Made by a program: the position numbers and the translations under genes. A DNA stretch of 64,000 nucleotides from Cytophagaceae bacterium. GTDB taxonomy: Bacteria > Bacteroidota > Bacteroidia > Cytophagales > Spirosomataceae. The DNA lies in contig SXXW01000020.1 of assembly GCA_005791165.1 (NCBI GenBank), positions 1 through 64,000 on the forward strand, in the 5' to 3' direction. Of the stretch, positions 37,156 through 45,389 are shown piece after piece. The notes under the pieces are model-generated. The model was not told the origin of the DNA and did not search any database. It saw only the letters and a program-made list of their open reading frames with translations. The number at the start of each line of letters is the position of its first letter. Position 1 is the stretch's first letter.

Positions 37156-38167
37156 CTTTGAAGTTTATTAATGCGTCAATTAACTCAACCATATCCTCAT
37201 CAGTTAATGAACTGCTAACGGTGGCTCTACAAATGGCGGGTGCGTTAATATTGGGATAAGAAAATTGATTAGTCAAAAATCCTTTGCCTTTTAAATACTC
37301 AAATAAGTCGGGTGAAGAAGAACAAAATGTCGGATACCCATGCAATCTTTTGATGGACTTGTTTATTTCTTTCAGCCCCTCATCCATTAATTTGATGGAA
37401 TGTTTTAATTGGCCCAATTGTTCCTCGTAGGCCTCTTGTGCATGTAAACATGCATAGCAAAATGCCGGATTAGGTGGGGACGAACCTACCCAAAAAGGAT
37501 CTGATTTTAGTTGGTCTATTAATGCCACGTCTCCCAAAATGATCCCGGCTGGAATTCCATAAGCTTTTGATAAGGAGGCAGTTTGAATCAAATTGGCTTC
37601 CGTTGTTATACCAATATCTTGGATGCCAATTCGGTGAGATTCGTCGACCAGTAGAAAATTCTCCTTTGCCAAAGAAGCCGCAAAGTCGAAATCGATTCCT
37701 TCCACCCAAGGGGATCCGGTACCATCTATGGCAATAATATCAGTGGGTACCAAGGTGACTTCCCACTTATTAAAAGTCCCATTAAATGGCTGGTAGGGCC
37801 TGTTCCATAATGCTGGGTGCGTATTAGGCGCAATGTTTAATAAAGCCTTTGGGTTTAGTTGGAACGCTATTTGGAGTGCCGTTTGTCCGGCCAACATCCC
37901 CGATGAACTTAATGCGGCCGCTGGCCTATCGTATTTTTTGGCGAATAAATCTTCTAGCTCTTCCCAAACGGATAGTTGTAAATTATTTCGCCTGGAGCTT
38001 CCCCAATTTTGCAAAAACTTTTTTATTCCCTCGTTTAACTTTTCCTGAAATAATGGATGTGTCCCGATAGAAAGATAGTTGGTACCCCCGAGCCAACGAA
38101 GTTTTTTGCCTTCGTGTTCGACCCATCTTCCGGGAATGTGGTCACTATGTAATTGGTAGCTTGTCAA
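37148..38167 (-). CDS. PLP-dependent fold-type I enzyme, aminotransferase/oxoamine synthase-like
   Basis: A 339-residue cytoplasmic enzyme. The cofactor site is visible: D175 in LLVDESHRIG contacts the pyridine nitrogen, and K201 in QTASLSKAYGIPAG is the Schiff-base lysine. YLSIGTHPLF and GSSRRNN near the N-terminus resemble alpha-oxoamine synthases such as BioF, but the protein is shorter than those (about 390) and the context is not biotin synthesis. It overlaps the epimerase gene upstream by 4 bp (ATGA) and the serine hydrolase downstream by 8 bp, so all three are coupled. The substrate is unknown, possibly an amino acid from dipeptide turnover. Confidence 0.75.
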   Translation of the reverse strand: MTSYQLHSDHIPGRWVEHEGKKLRWLGGTNYLSIGTHPLFQEKLNEGIKKFLQNWGSSRRNNLQLSVWEELEDLFAKKYDRPAAALSSSGMLAGQTALQIAFQLNPKALLNIAPNTHPALWNRPYQPFNGTFNKWEVTLVPTDIIAIDGTGSPWVEGIDFDFAASLAKENFLLVDESHRIGIQDIGITTEANLIQTASLSKAYGIPAGIILGDVALIDQLKSDPFWVGSSPPNPAFCYACLHAQEAYEEQLGQLKHSIKLMDEGLKEINKSIKRLHGYPTFCSSSPDLFEYLKGKGFLTNQFSYPNINAPAICRATVSSSLTDEDMVELIDALINFKDA

Positions 38168-39186
38168 TTGCGCTTTATTAATTCAGCCCCGGTACCGGCG
38201 ATTTTAGAATAAATAATTTTTCCGTAATCAATGCGAATGCCTCTTGAAATGACATCGTCGACCAAAAGGCAACCGTCCATGTCCACAAAATCTAATTGAG
38301 GAACTAATTGGGCTATCGCCGAACAGCCAATCGTCGATTCTGTCATGCAACCCACCATCACTTTTAACCCTAATGACTTGGCTTTTTTGATCATTCTTAA
38401 GGCCGGCGTGAGGCCCCCACATTTCATCAGTTTAATATTCACTCCATGGAAATAGCCTACGCATTTCTCCACATCTTGTTCTAATATACAACTTTCATCA
38501 GCCATGATGGGTAGCGCAGATTGTTCAAAAACCTTTTTCATGCCAGCCCAATCATCCGCTTTTAATGGCTGCTCGATGAACTCTACTCCCAAATCTTTCA
38601 AGACGGATGAAAAATAAATGGTTTGTTCAGGTGTCCAAGCCGTATTGGCGTCAACCCTAAAAATCGCATCCGTTTCCTTTCGCAAAGCCTCGATGATCTC
38701 TAAATCAAGATCAGTACCTAATTTAATTTTATATAATGGGAAAGGTACCTCATGCATTTTTTCAATCATTTTCTCGATGGAATCCATGCCGATCGTATAG
38801 TCAGTAAGGATGTTTTTTGCAGTCGAATAACCCCACATTTCATACAAGGGTTTCTCATGCATTTTGCCCCATAAATCCCAATAAGCCACATCTATGGCAC
38901 ATAAGGCAAAAGGATGATCATCCAATAAATGCTGCGACATTAATTTCCAAAAATCATGCGGATGTGGTAAAATATCGGTTGGTAGAATTCCTTTAATGCT
39001 CGTCAACTGATCAATCATTTTTTCCATGCTGACGCCATAATAGGGCGTTTCTGTGGCTTCGCCGAATCCACTTTTGCCGTGCCAACAAAGCTCCACGATT
39101 AAGGTCGGTTGAACATCCCTTGATTCATGTGTGATGGAAAAGGTATGTTTTAACTTTAAGTCAAAGGCATGTATTTTTATTTCCAT
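38164..39186 (-). CDS. Enolase-superfamily dipeptide epimerase, L-Ala-D/L-Glu epimerase-like
   Basis: A 340-residue enolase-superfamily enzyme of the muconate lactonising/dipeptide epimerase branch. The expected residues are present: the KxK acid/base pair at 153-155 (LYKIKLG), metal ligands D179 (RVDANTAW), E205 (EFIEQPLK) and D230 (MADES), and the opposing Lys at 252 (VNIKLMKCGG). The C-terminal DMDGCLL segment is typical of Ala-Glu epimerases. It would recycle murein dipeptides in the cytoplasm. It starts 1 bp after moeA and overlaps the PLP-enzyme gene by 4 bp. Confidence 0.87.
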   Translation of the reverse strand: MEIKIHAFDLKLKHTFSITHESRDVQPTLIVELCWHGKSGFGEATETPYYGVSMEKMIDQLTSIKGILPTDILPHPHDFWKLMSQHLLDDHPFALCAIDVAYWDLWGKMHEKPLYEMWGYSTAKNILTDYTIGMDSIEKMIEKMHEVPFPLYKIKLGTDLDLEIIEALRKETDAIFRVDANTAWTPEQTIYFSSVLKDLGVEFIEQPLKADDWAGMKKVFEQSALPIMADESCILEQDVEKCVGYFHGVNIKLMKCGGLTPALRMIKKAKSLGLKVMVGCMTESTIGCSAIAQLVPQLDFVDMDGCLLVDDVISRGIRIDYGKIIYSKIAGTGAELIKRN

Positions 39187-39187
39187 A

Positions 39188-40351
39188 TCAGGGTCTTAAA
39201 GGAAAAAATGGAAGTGATTGGTCTGTTGACCCCGCTTTTTGCCACACCAAGCCATCTGCAAATTTCCAATGAAATAAATCCCCTGATCCATTATTTTTCA
39301 GGGTTTCTGCTTGGCCCCCTTTTATTTTTACGGGCAGCCATTGATCTAATTTTGGATTTGAGGCAGGCAAATTAACCACCGGTATCGTGGATAGAATCAA
39401 TTTATTTCCAAGCAACCAAGGTAAAAAATAAATCCAGAAACAGGTTAATGTGGATATTGGATTTCCAGGAAATGCAAATACCAATCGCCCATCGGCTCTA
39501 TTTCCCACATAAAGTGGTTTGCCCGGTTTTTGGGCTATTTTATGAAAGACAGGTTTAAAGCCAAGTTCTGCTAAAACTTCCGGAATAAAATCTTTTTTGC
39601 CGGCGGATACGCCCCCTGAAAGCAATAGGATTTCATGCTTTTCTAAAGCAGATTCCAAAGATTTCTCGACGACGCTTTTTTCATCTTTTATATGAGCGAC
39701 TGTCGTAGAAAAGCCATGTGATTTCAGGACAGATTCCAACATAACAGAATTGGAACTGCGTATTTGATGTGCCTCTGGCTTTTCATGGATGCCGACAATT
39801 TCATCGCCTGTCGAAAAAATAGCGATACCAGGTTTTTTTAAAACGCTTAATTCCGATTTCCCAATAGTCGCTGCAATGGCAATTTCCACAGGACCTATTT
39901 TAGTGCCAGAGGAAAGAATGAGGTCGTTTTGCTTGCAATCACTCGCTTGGGCGTGGACGAATTGGCCTTGTTTTATGGTATCTAGACCTACATATTCCGC
40001 CCATTTTTCTCCGGCTAATTCAAAAAATACAATATCCTCAATTTTAATAATACTGCTGCATTCTAATGGAACCGGAGCCCCTGTCATAATTTCGACGGCA
40101 GCATCTGAATTGCTTAATTGTTTTTGAGGTTCTCCCGCGAACGCAATGTCCTCAATCAACCATTTTTTTATCGCGGTATTATTGATGGCAATGCCATCCA
40201 TCATCGCCCGATTAAAAGGAGGGAAGTCTCTGTCGGCCGATAAATCTTCTGCAAGGATCAACCCTATGGCGTCTTGAATCGCTACATTTTGTACCTGTTG
40301 GGGTACAATTAAACCTTGAATCAAATTAAGAGCCTCGTTTGGGTTAATCAT
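39188..40351 (-). CDS. moeA: Molybdopterin molybdenumtransferase MoeA
   Basis: A 387-residue MoeA. It has the N-terminal linker/domain (DRDFPPFNRAMMDGIAI), the ITGAPVP-type segment as IMTGAPVPLECSSII, the MPT-binding domain with GIAIFSTGDEIV and LLLSGGVSAGKKDFIP, and the C-terminal AFPGNPIS motif followed by a beta domain. It inserts molybdate into adenylated molybdopterin. moaC is divergent 86 bp away, so the locus serves molybdenum cofactor synthesis, and a molybdopterin dehydrogenase is encoded at 56853-59446. It also heads the operon with the dipeptide epimerase. Confidence 0.95.
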   Translation of the reverse strand: MINPNEALNLIQGLIVPQQVQNVAIQDAIGLILAEDLSADRDFPPFNRAMMDGIAINNTAIKKWLIEDIAFAGEPQKQLSNSDAAVEIMTGAPVPLECSSIIKIEDIVFFELAGEKWAEYVGLDTIKQGQFVHAQASDCKQNDLILSSGTKIGPVEIAIAATIGKSELSVLKKPGIAIFSTGDEIVGIHEKPEAHQIRSSNSVMLESVLKSHGFSTTVAHIKDEKSVVEKSLESALEKHEILLLSGGVSAGKKDFIPEVLAELGFKPVFHKIAQKPGKPLYVGNRADGRLVFAFPGNPISTLTCFWIYFLPWLLGNKLILSTIPVVNLPASNPKLDQWLPVKIKGGQAETLKNNGSGDLFHWKFADGLVWQKAGSTDQSLPFFPLRP

Positions 40352-40437
40352 TTTGGAAACGCTATTTCTATAAATTTCTAAAAAAATCGTTAAAATGAAA
40401 CATAGTCATGTATTTTTGTTGACAAATTTATTTTAAT

Positions 40438-40911
40438 ATGTCAAATTCCTTCTCTCATTTAGATGAAAATGGCCAACCAGGCATGGTGGATGTAAGTGCT
40501 AAAAATGAAACGGTTCGTGAAGCTCGCGCTCAATCGATCGTTTATTTAGGAGAGGAAGTCGCATCCCAATTATCTTTAGCGGGATGGCAAACCAAGAAAG
40601 GGGGTATTATTCAAACCGCGACTATTGCCGGAACTATGGGAGCCAAAAAAACAGCTGACCTGATTCCTTTGTGTCACCCATTAGGCCTAGATTCCTGTAA
40701 ATTTGAATTTGAAACCAGCGAAGATCAGGTGATTATCACATGTATTTGCCGACTAGAAGCTAAAACAGGAGTGGAGATGGAAGCGTTGGTGGGAGCCAGC
40801 ATCGCGGCCTTAACGGTGTATGATATGTGTAAATCGATTTCCAAAGGAATTGTCATTAAAGAAACGAAATTGATCTCTAAAACAGGAGGTAAATCTGATT
40901 TTAAGTCTTAA
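40438..40911 (+). CDS. moaC: Cyclic pyranopterin monophosphate synthase MoaC
   Basis: A 157-residue MoaC of normal length. Conserved motifs are MVDVSAKNETVREARA at the N-terminus, LIPLCHPLGLDSCKFEF with the active-site His, and TGVEMEALVGASIAALTVYDMCKS. It makes cyclic pyranopterin monophosphate, the first stable molybdopterin precursor. A TATTTTTG at 40411-40418 fits the Bacteroidota -7 element, 20 bp before the ATG, without a clear -33 element. It is divergent from moeA and is followed 1 bp later by the thiamine pyrophosphokinase-like gene. Confidence 0.96.
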   Translation: MSNSFSHLDENGQPGMVDVSAKNETVREARAQSIVYLGEEVASQLSLAGWQTKKGGIIQTATIAGTMGAKKTADLIPLCHPLGLDSCKFEFETSEDQVIITCICRLEAKTGVEMEALVGASIAALTVYDMCKSISKGIVIKETKLISKTGGKSDFKS

Positions 40912-40912
40912 T

Positions 40913-41572
40913 ATGTCCTCTCATCACATCATTCGCGACAAGCAAGAACCGGCGCTTATTATTGCCAATGGGGAAGAATGTTCCATGGATTTATTGGAGC
41001 AATTGTTGGAATGGTCGCCCACCGTCGTCGTTTTAGATGGCGCCATTCAGCGCGTTATTGATTTAGGGATTAAAGTCGATGTGTGGCTGGGTGACTTTGA
41101 CCATGCGACAAATCATTCTCATGAATTTGATCATTATCCTTTGAAAAAAATTCATACTCCAGATCAAAATAAAACGGATTTAGAAAAAGCCTTTGATTAT
41201 TTATTAGAGGAAGGTTATCCTGCGGTGAATGTGGTATGGGCTACGGGAAAGCGAATGGATCATACCTTAAATAATTTTCATTCATTGGTTCGTTATGGGG
41301 AGCAATTGAAAATTGTCTTTTTTGATGATTATTCCACGAGTTATTTACTGCCCAAACATTTCGAAAAGTGGTATCCTGCAGGAACGCCCCTGTCATTAAT
41401 TCCGTATGGAGAAGCCAAGGAGGTTAAAAGCCAAGGTCTAGTGTATGAATTAAATCACCCGGTATTAGTGTTGGGCCAACAAACTAGCTCCAGCAATCAA
41501 TCCAAATCAGATGGAATCGTGAAAATTTCCTATCAATCAGGCGCTTTGCTTATGATGGAGTGTCACGATTGA
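40913..41572 (+). CDS. Thiamine pyrophosphokinase-like protein
   Basis: A 219-residue cytoplasmic protein with a thiamine-pyrophosphokinase catalytic domain. It has an early nucleotide-binding segment (PALIIANGEECSMDLLEQLL), VVLDGAIQRVIDLGIKVDVWLGDFDH with the acidic cluster, and HTPDQNKTDLEKAF, the typical D-Q-x-K-T-D motif. It would transfer pyrophosphate from ATP to thiamine. A C-terminal beta-domain is present. It starts 1 bp after moaC and its 3' end overlaps the convergent rarA gene by 23 bp. Confidence 0.85.
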   Translation: MSSHHIIRDKQEPALIIANGEECSMDLLEQLLEWSPTVVVLDGAIQRVIDLGIKVDVWLGDFDHATNHSHEFDHYPLKKIHTPDQNKTDLEKAFDYLLEEGYPAVNVVWATGKRMDHTLNNFHSLVRYGEQLKIVFFDDYSTSYLLPKHFEKWYPAGTPLSLIPYGEAKEVKSQGLVYELNHPVLVLGQQTSSSNQSKSDGIVKISYQSGALLMMECHD

Positions 41573-42806
41573 TTTTTGCCAACTTATCTTCGTTTGCATT
41601 TTTTCCAGGGCTATAAAAAATCGGCTTTTTGTCCACCTCAGGAAAATAATTTTGTTCGACAAAATTGCCCGGAAAATCATGCGGATATTTGTAATCGGCC
41701 CCATAATTCAAATCCTTCATTAACCTGGTGGGCGCATTTCGCAAATGCAGAGGTACAGGTAAATTTCCAGTTTTCTGCACATAATCCATCGCTTGATTAA
41801 TGGCTTTATAAGCCGAATTACTTTTTGGGGAAGAAGCTAAATAGATAACGGTTTGGGATAAAATAATTCTAGACTCCGGATTTCCAATCACACGAATAGC
41901 CTCGAAACATGTTTGTGCCATCAAAAGCGCATTTGGATTAGCTAGGCCAATATCTTCGGAAGCTAAAATTAATAGTCGGCGTCCAATAAACTCCAGGGAT
42001 TCTCCGCCAACCAACATGCGCGCAAGCCAATAAACAGCCGCGTCTGGATCGGAACCTCGGATGGATTTGATAAAGGCGGAAATGATGTCATAATGTTGCT
42101 CGCCATCTTTATCGTATAAGGCCAAATTTTTTTGAAGCCTTTCCGTGACGAGCGCATTAGTGATTTCTAATTTATCTGAATTCTCAGAGGAAATTAATAA
42201 CTCAAAAAGGTTGTATAATTTCCGTCCATCGCCTCCAGAAAAATGAAATAGGGCATCTGTTTCTTTTAAATCTATTTTTTTAGATTTGAAGAGTGGATCT
42301 TTTTCGATGGCCTTTTCTAACATTTGTTGGAGATGTTTCGACTCCAAAGATTCCAGCACATAGACTTGGCAACGAGACAATAAGGCCGATATAACTTCAA
42401 AAGAAGGATTTTCCGTGGTTGCCCCGACTAAAGTAACCACTCCTTTTTCGACGGCATTGAGCAAGGAATCTTGTTGGGATTTAGAAAAACGATGAATCTC
42501 GTCTATAAATAAGATGGGAGATTGTGGATTAAACATTCGGTTTTTCTTCGCCATTTCTAGCGTTTCGCGGACCTCTTTTACTCCGGATTGTACAGCGGAA
42601 AGAGTATAAATGGTTCGCTTTAAGGCACCAGCTAATAAGGTAGCTAAAGTTGTTTTTCCTACCCCCGGTGGACCCCAAAGAATGCATGAGGGTAAATGAC
42701 CTGCGTCAATCGCTTTTCTTAAAGGAGCGTTTGGGCCAATGACCTTTTCTTGGCCAATATAATCCTCCAAAGAGGTGGGACGCATTCGTTCAGCGAGAGG
42801 TTGCAT
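41550..42806 (-). CDS. rarA: Replication-associated recombination protein A (AAA+ ATPase)
   Basis: A 418-residue RarA/MgsA. The N-terminus PLAERMRPTSLEDYIGQ is characteristic. Walker A is GPPGVGKTT (about 44-52), Walker B LFIDEIHR (about 98-105), and sensor 1 is in LVGATTENPSFEV. The C-terminal tetramerisation region has DPDAAVYWLARML and RLLILASEDIGLANP. It remodels stalled replication forks. The ATG at 42806 is 72 bp from the divergent TIM-barrel gene. The 3' end overlaps the thiamine pyrophosphokinase-like gene by 23 bp on opposite strands. Confidence 0.96.
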   Translation of the reverse strand: MQPLAERMRPTSLEDYIGQEKVIGPNAPLRKAIDAGHLPSCILWGPPGVGKTTLATLLAGALKRTIYTLSAVQSGVKEVRETLEMAKKNRMFNPQSPILFIDEIHRFSKSQQDSLLNAVEKGVVTLVGATTENPSFEVISALLSRCQVYVLESLESKHLQQMLEKAIEKDPLFKSKKIDLKETDALFHFSGGDGRKLYNLFELLISSENSDKLEITNALVTERLQKNLALYDKDGEQHYDIISAFIKSIRGSDPDAAVYWLARMLVGGESLEFIGRRLLILASEDIGLANPNALLMAQTCFEAIRVIGNPESRIILSQTVIYLASSPKSNSAYKAINQAMDYVQKTGNLPVPLHLRNAPTRLMKDLNYGADYKYPHDFPGNFVEQNYFPEVDKKPIFYSPGKNANEDKLAKINRDTPS

Positions 42807-42878
42807 GGTCCGAAGTTACGCGATTTTTGTAAAATTGAAATAGAATTGTTAAGTTTAAACCTATAAAAAAACCTAATT

Positions 42879-43796
42879 ATGAATTCATCAAGACGATCTT
42901 TTTTAAGAAAAAGTGCTTTTGGCCTTGGAGCTATCGCTATCGCCTCTCCGGCCTTACAATCTTTGGCTGCAGCCAAATATAAAAAACTAGTAGGTATTCA
43001 ATTGTATTCCATTCGCGCTGAAATGAATACAGATCCCATGGGGACTTTGACGAAATTGGCCGAGATGGGGTATAAGTTTGTGGAACACGCAAACTACGTT
43101 AATCGCAAGTTCTACGGTTGGTCCGCGCAGGAATTTAAAAAACGCTTAGATGGTTTAGGATTAAAAATGCCATCGGGTCACACGGTTATGGGAAAACCAC
43201 ACTGGGATGATTCGAAAAAAGACTTTACTGACTTATGGAAAAATACCGTGGAAGATGCGGCTACATGTGGTCAGGAATTTGTCATTAGCCCATCGATCGA
43301 CATGGGAATTCGAAAAGACAAAAATTTGCTTTTGAAATACATGGACATATTTAATAAGTCTGGAGAATTATGTCAAAAATTTGACATGAAATTCGGGTAT
43401 CACAACCATGATTTCGAATTTTCTGAAAAATTAGAAGGCGAATTGCTTTATGATATCATGTTAAATAACACGGATCCTAAATTAGTGACGCAGCAATTAG
43501 ACATAGGTAATATGATTAATGGAGGTGGTGTTCCAGCCGAAATTTTGAAAAAATGGCCGGGCCGTTTTGTATCCATGCACGTGAAAGATGAAATTGTTTC
43601 TAAAGCGGGTGAGGATAAATACGAAAGTACTATTTTAGGCAAAGGAATCATTAATGTGTTGGAAATGGTGAAGTTGGGCGACACTTTGGGTGGAACTAAA
43701 CATTTCATTATTGAACAAGAAGCATACCAAGGAATTGCTCCGATTGATTGTGTAAAAGAAGATTTACAAATCATGAAAAAGTGGGGGTATAAATAA
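42879..43796 (+). CDS. Tat-exported sugar phosphate isomerase/epimerase-like TIM-barrel protein
   Basis: A 305-residue protein with a twin-arginine signal (MNSSRRSFLRKSAFGLGAIAIASPALQSLAA) followed by an AP-endonuclease-2/xylose-isomerase-like barrel. Candidate metal ligands are in FGYHNHDFEF, QLDIGNMINGG, FVSMHVKDEI and HFIIEQEAY. Such exported barrels are common in glycan-degrading Bacteroidota and often act with Gfo/Idh/MocA oxidoreductases. Here it stands alone between rarA and an amidohydrolase, ending before a terminator-like inverted repeat. Its substrate is not known. Confidence 0.85.
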   Translation: MNSSRRSFLRKSAFGLGAIAIASPALQSLAAAKYKKLVGIQLYSIRAEMNTDPMGTLTKLAEMGYKFVEHANYVNRKFYGWSAQEFKKRLDGLGLKMPSGHTVMGKPHWDDSKKDFTDLWKNTVEDAATCGQEFVISPSIDMGIRKDKNLLLKYMDIFNKSGELCQKFDMKFGYHNHDFEFSEKLEGELLYDIMLNNTDPKLVTQQLDIGNMINGGGVPAEILKKWPGRFVSMHVKDEIVSKAGEDKYESTILGKGIINVLEMVKLGDTLGGTKHFIIEQEAYQGIAPIDCVKEDLQIMKKWGYK

Positions 43797-43820
43797 TACC
43801 TTCATTTAATTTTAATATTG

Positions 43821-43905
43821 AGTCCTAAGATTAGTTGCACAGCGGAAAATCGAATTTAATTCTGAGATAAATCTAAGCTTTGTACTTTATTCTTAGGACT
43901 TTTTT
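43821..43905 (+). terminator. Long-loop inverted repeat with T-tract, probable terminator
   Basis: AGTCCTAAGA at 43821-43830 pairs exactly with TCTTAGGACT at 43891-43900, and a run of six T residues begins at 43900. The loop is 60 nt, unusually long, with only short internal pairing. It may terminate the TIM-barrel gene ending at 43796, or may be the closing stem of a small RNA of about 85 nt. Confidence 0.5.
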
Positions 43906-43951
43906 ATTCGCAATTAAAGTGAAATAAATTTTTGAATATCAACGACATAAA

Positions 43952-45286
43952 ATGAAAAAACAATTTCTATTACTCGCGTCATTTATTTTGCATTTTTCAC
44001 TGGTCAATGCGCAAACGGCTTTGAAGCCTGTCATTAATCAAAAATCTGATGCGCTCAAAGATCAAGTAATTGCTTGGCGCCGCGATTTTCATGAGCATCC
44101 TGAATTAGGAAATCAAGAGTTTAGGACGGCTGGGATTATCGCAGCACACTTAAAATCGTTAGGTTTAGAAGTACAAGAAAAAGTGGCTATCACGGGTGTA
44201 GTTGGAATTTTGCGAGGTGCTAAACCAGGTCCGGTGGTTGCGTTGCGTGCTGATATGGACGCTTTGCCCGTGACTGAACGTGGAAATTTGCCGTTTAAAT
44301 CGAAAGTGGAAGTAGTCTACAACGGTCAAAAAACAGGCGTTATGCATGCCTGTGGTCATGATTCACATGTGGCGATGTTGATGGCGGTAGCTCAAATTTT
44401 AGCTTCAGAAAAGGCTAATTTAGCCGGTACGGTTAAGTTTATTTTTCAACCATCAGAGGAAGGAGTGTATAATGAAAAAGGAGAGAAAATTATCTCAGGG
44501 GCAGAATTGATGGTGAAAGAAGGGGTTTTAGAAAATCCTAAAGTCGATGCTATTTTTGGTTTACATATTGAAGCGCAGTCCGATTTAGGTTTAATCGAAT
44601 ATAAACCTGAAGCGACGATGGCTGGCGTGGACCAATTAGATATTAAGGTCAATGGAAAGCAAGCGCATGGGGCTTATCCTTGGGCGGGAGTAGACCCCAT
44701 TGTTATTTCATCTCAAATTGTTTTGGGTTTGCAGACGATTGTTTCAAGGAGTGTTAATATTTCAGAAAATCCTGCTATTGTGACTGTAGGGGCTATTCAC
44801 AGTGGTATTCGTCAGAATATCATTCCAGAAAGTGCTCATATGATTGGTACAATTCGGACCTTCGATCCCGCTCAAAGAGAGTTAGTACATCGCCGAATCA
44901 ACGAAATTGCCACTAATATTGCCCTAAGTGGGGGAGGGAAGGCCGATGTTACGATAGGTACGGGATATCCAGTGACTTACAATAATCCTAAATTAGTTGA
45001 AAACATGCTGCCTACTTTGGTTAGTATCAATGGAAAAGAAGGCGTTAGTTTAATTCATGCGCACATGGGGGCGGAAGACTTCAGTTATTTCCAAGAAAAA
45101 GTACCTGGTATTTTCTTCTTTTTGGGGGCAAGGCCTGCGGGCAAAAAGGCCACCGAAGTAGCTGCGCACCACACGCCTGACTTTTATTTAGACGAATCAC
45201 AATTTCAAGTTGGCGTAAAAGCATTGAGTCATTTGGTCGTGGATTATTTCGATCAAGCAATGAATGTTAAGAAATTGAAAAAATAA
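43952..45286 (+). CDS. Exported M20-family amidohydrolase (hippurate/IAA-amino-acid hydrolase-like)
   Basis: A 444-residue protein with signal peptide (MKKQFLLLASFILHFSLVNAQ) and an M20D metallopeptidase fold. Motifs are WRRDFHEHPELGNQEF, the metal-binding MHACGHDSHVAMLM, FIFQPSEEGV with the catalytic Glu, and HAHMGAEDFSYF near the end. The dimerisation domain lies in between (DQLDIKVNGKQAHGAYPWAG). It would remove acyl or aminoacyl groups from N-acyl amino acids or peptides in the periplasm. It has its own gap on both sides and is probably monocistronic. Confidence 0.9.
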   Translation: MKKQFLLLASFILHFSLVNAQTALKPVINQKSDALKDQVIAWRRDFHEHPELGNQEFRTAGIIAAHLKSLGLEVQEKVAITGVVGILRGAKPGPVVALRADMDALPVTERGNLPFKSKVEVVYNGQKTGVMHACGHDSHVAMLMAVAQILASEKANLAGTVKFIFQPSEEGVYNEKGEKIISGAELMVKEGVLENPKVDAIFGLHIEAQSDLGLIEYKPEATMAGVDQLDIKVNGKQAHGAYPWAGVDPIVISSQIVLGLQTIVSRSVNISENPAIVTVGAIHSGIRQNIIPESAHMIGTIRTFDPAQRELVHRRINEIATNIALSGGGKADVTIGTGYPVTYNNPKLVENMLPTLVSINGKEGVSLIHAHMGAEDFSYFQEKVPGIFFFLGARPAGKKATEVAAHHTPDFYLDESQFQVGVKALSHLVVDYFDQAMNVKKLKK

Positions 45287-45309
45287 GACTATCCTTATGC
45301 CTATTAGGA

Positions 45310-45339
45310 TTGTTGGGCTTTAATTTCTACTTATTTTTG
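45310..45339 (+). promoter_or_regulatory. Bacteroidota-type promoter of the rhamnose catabolic operon
   Basis: TTG at 45310-45312 is followed by exactly 19 nt and then TATTTTTG at 45332-45339, matching the consensus TTG-N19-TAnnTTTG. Transcription would begin near 45346, about 44 bp before the ATG at 45390. This is the clearest promoter found in the window. No obvious palindromic operator was seen between it and the gene. Confidence 0.65.
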
Positions 45340-45389
45340 ATACCAATTTATTGTTATACTACTTCGTATTAAATAATTAATTTAAGACA

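Noticed and set aside
45291-45310. Small hairpin ATCCT...AGGAT after the M20 amidohydrolase
   Set aside because: Seven pairs with a mismatch and no T-tract; too weak to call a terminator.
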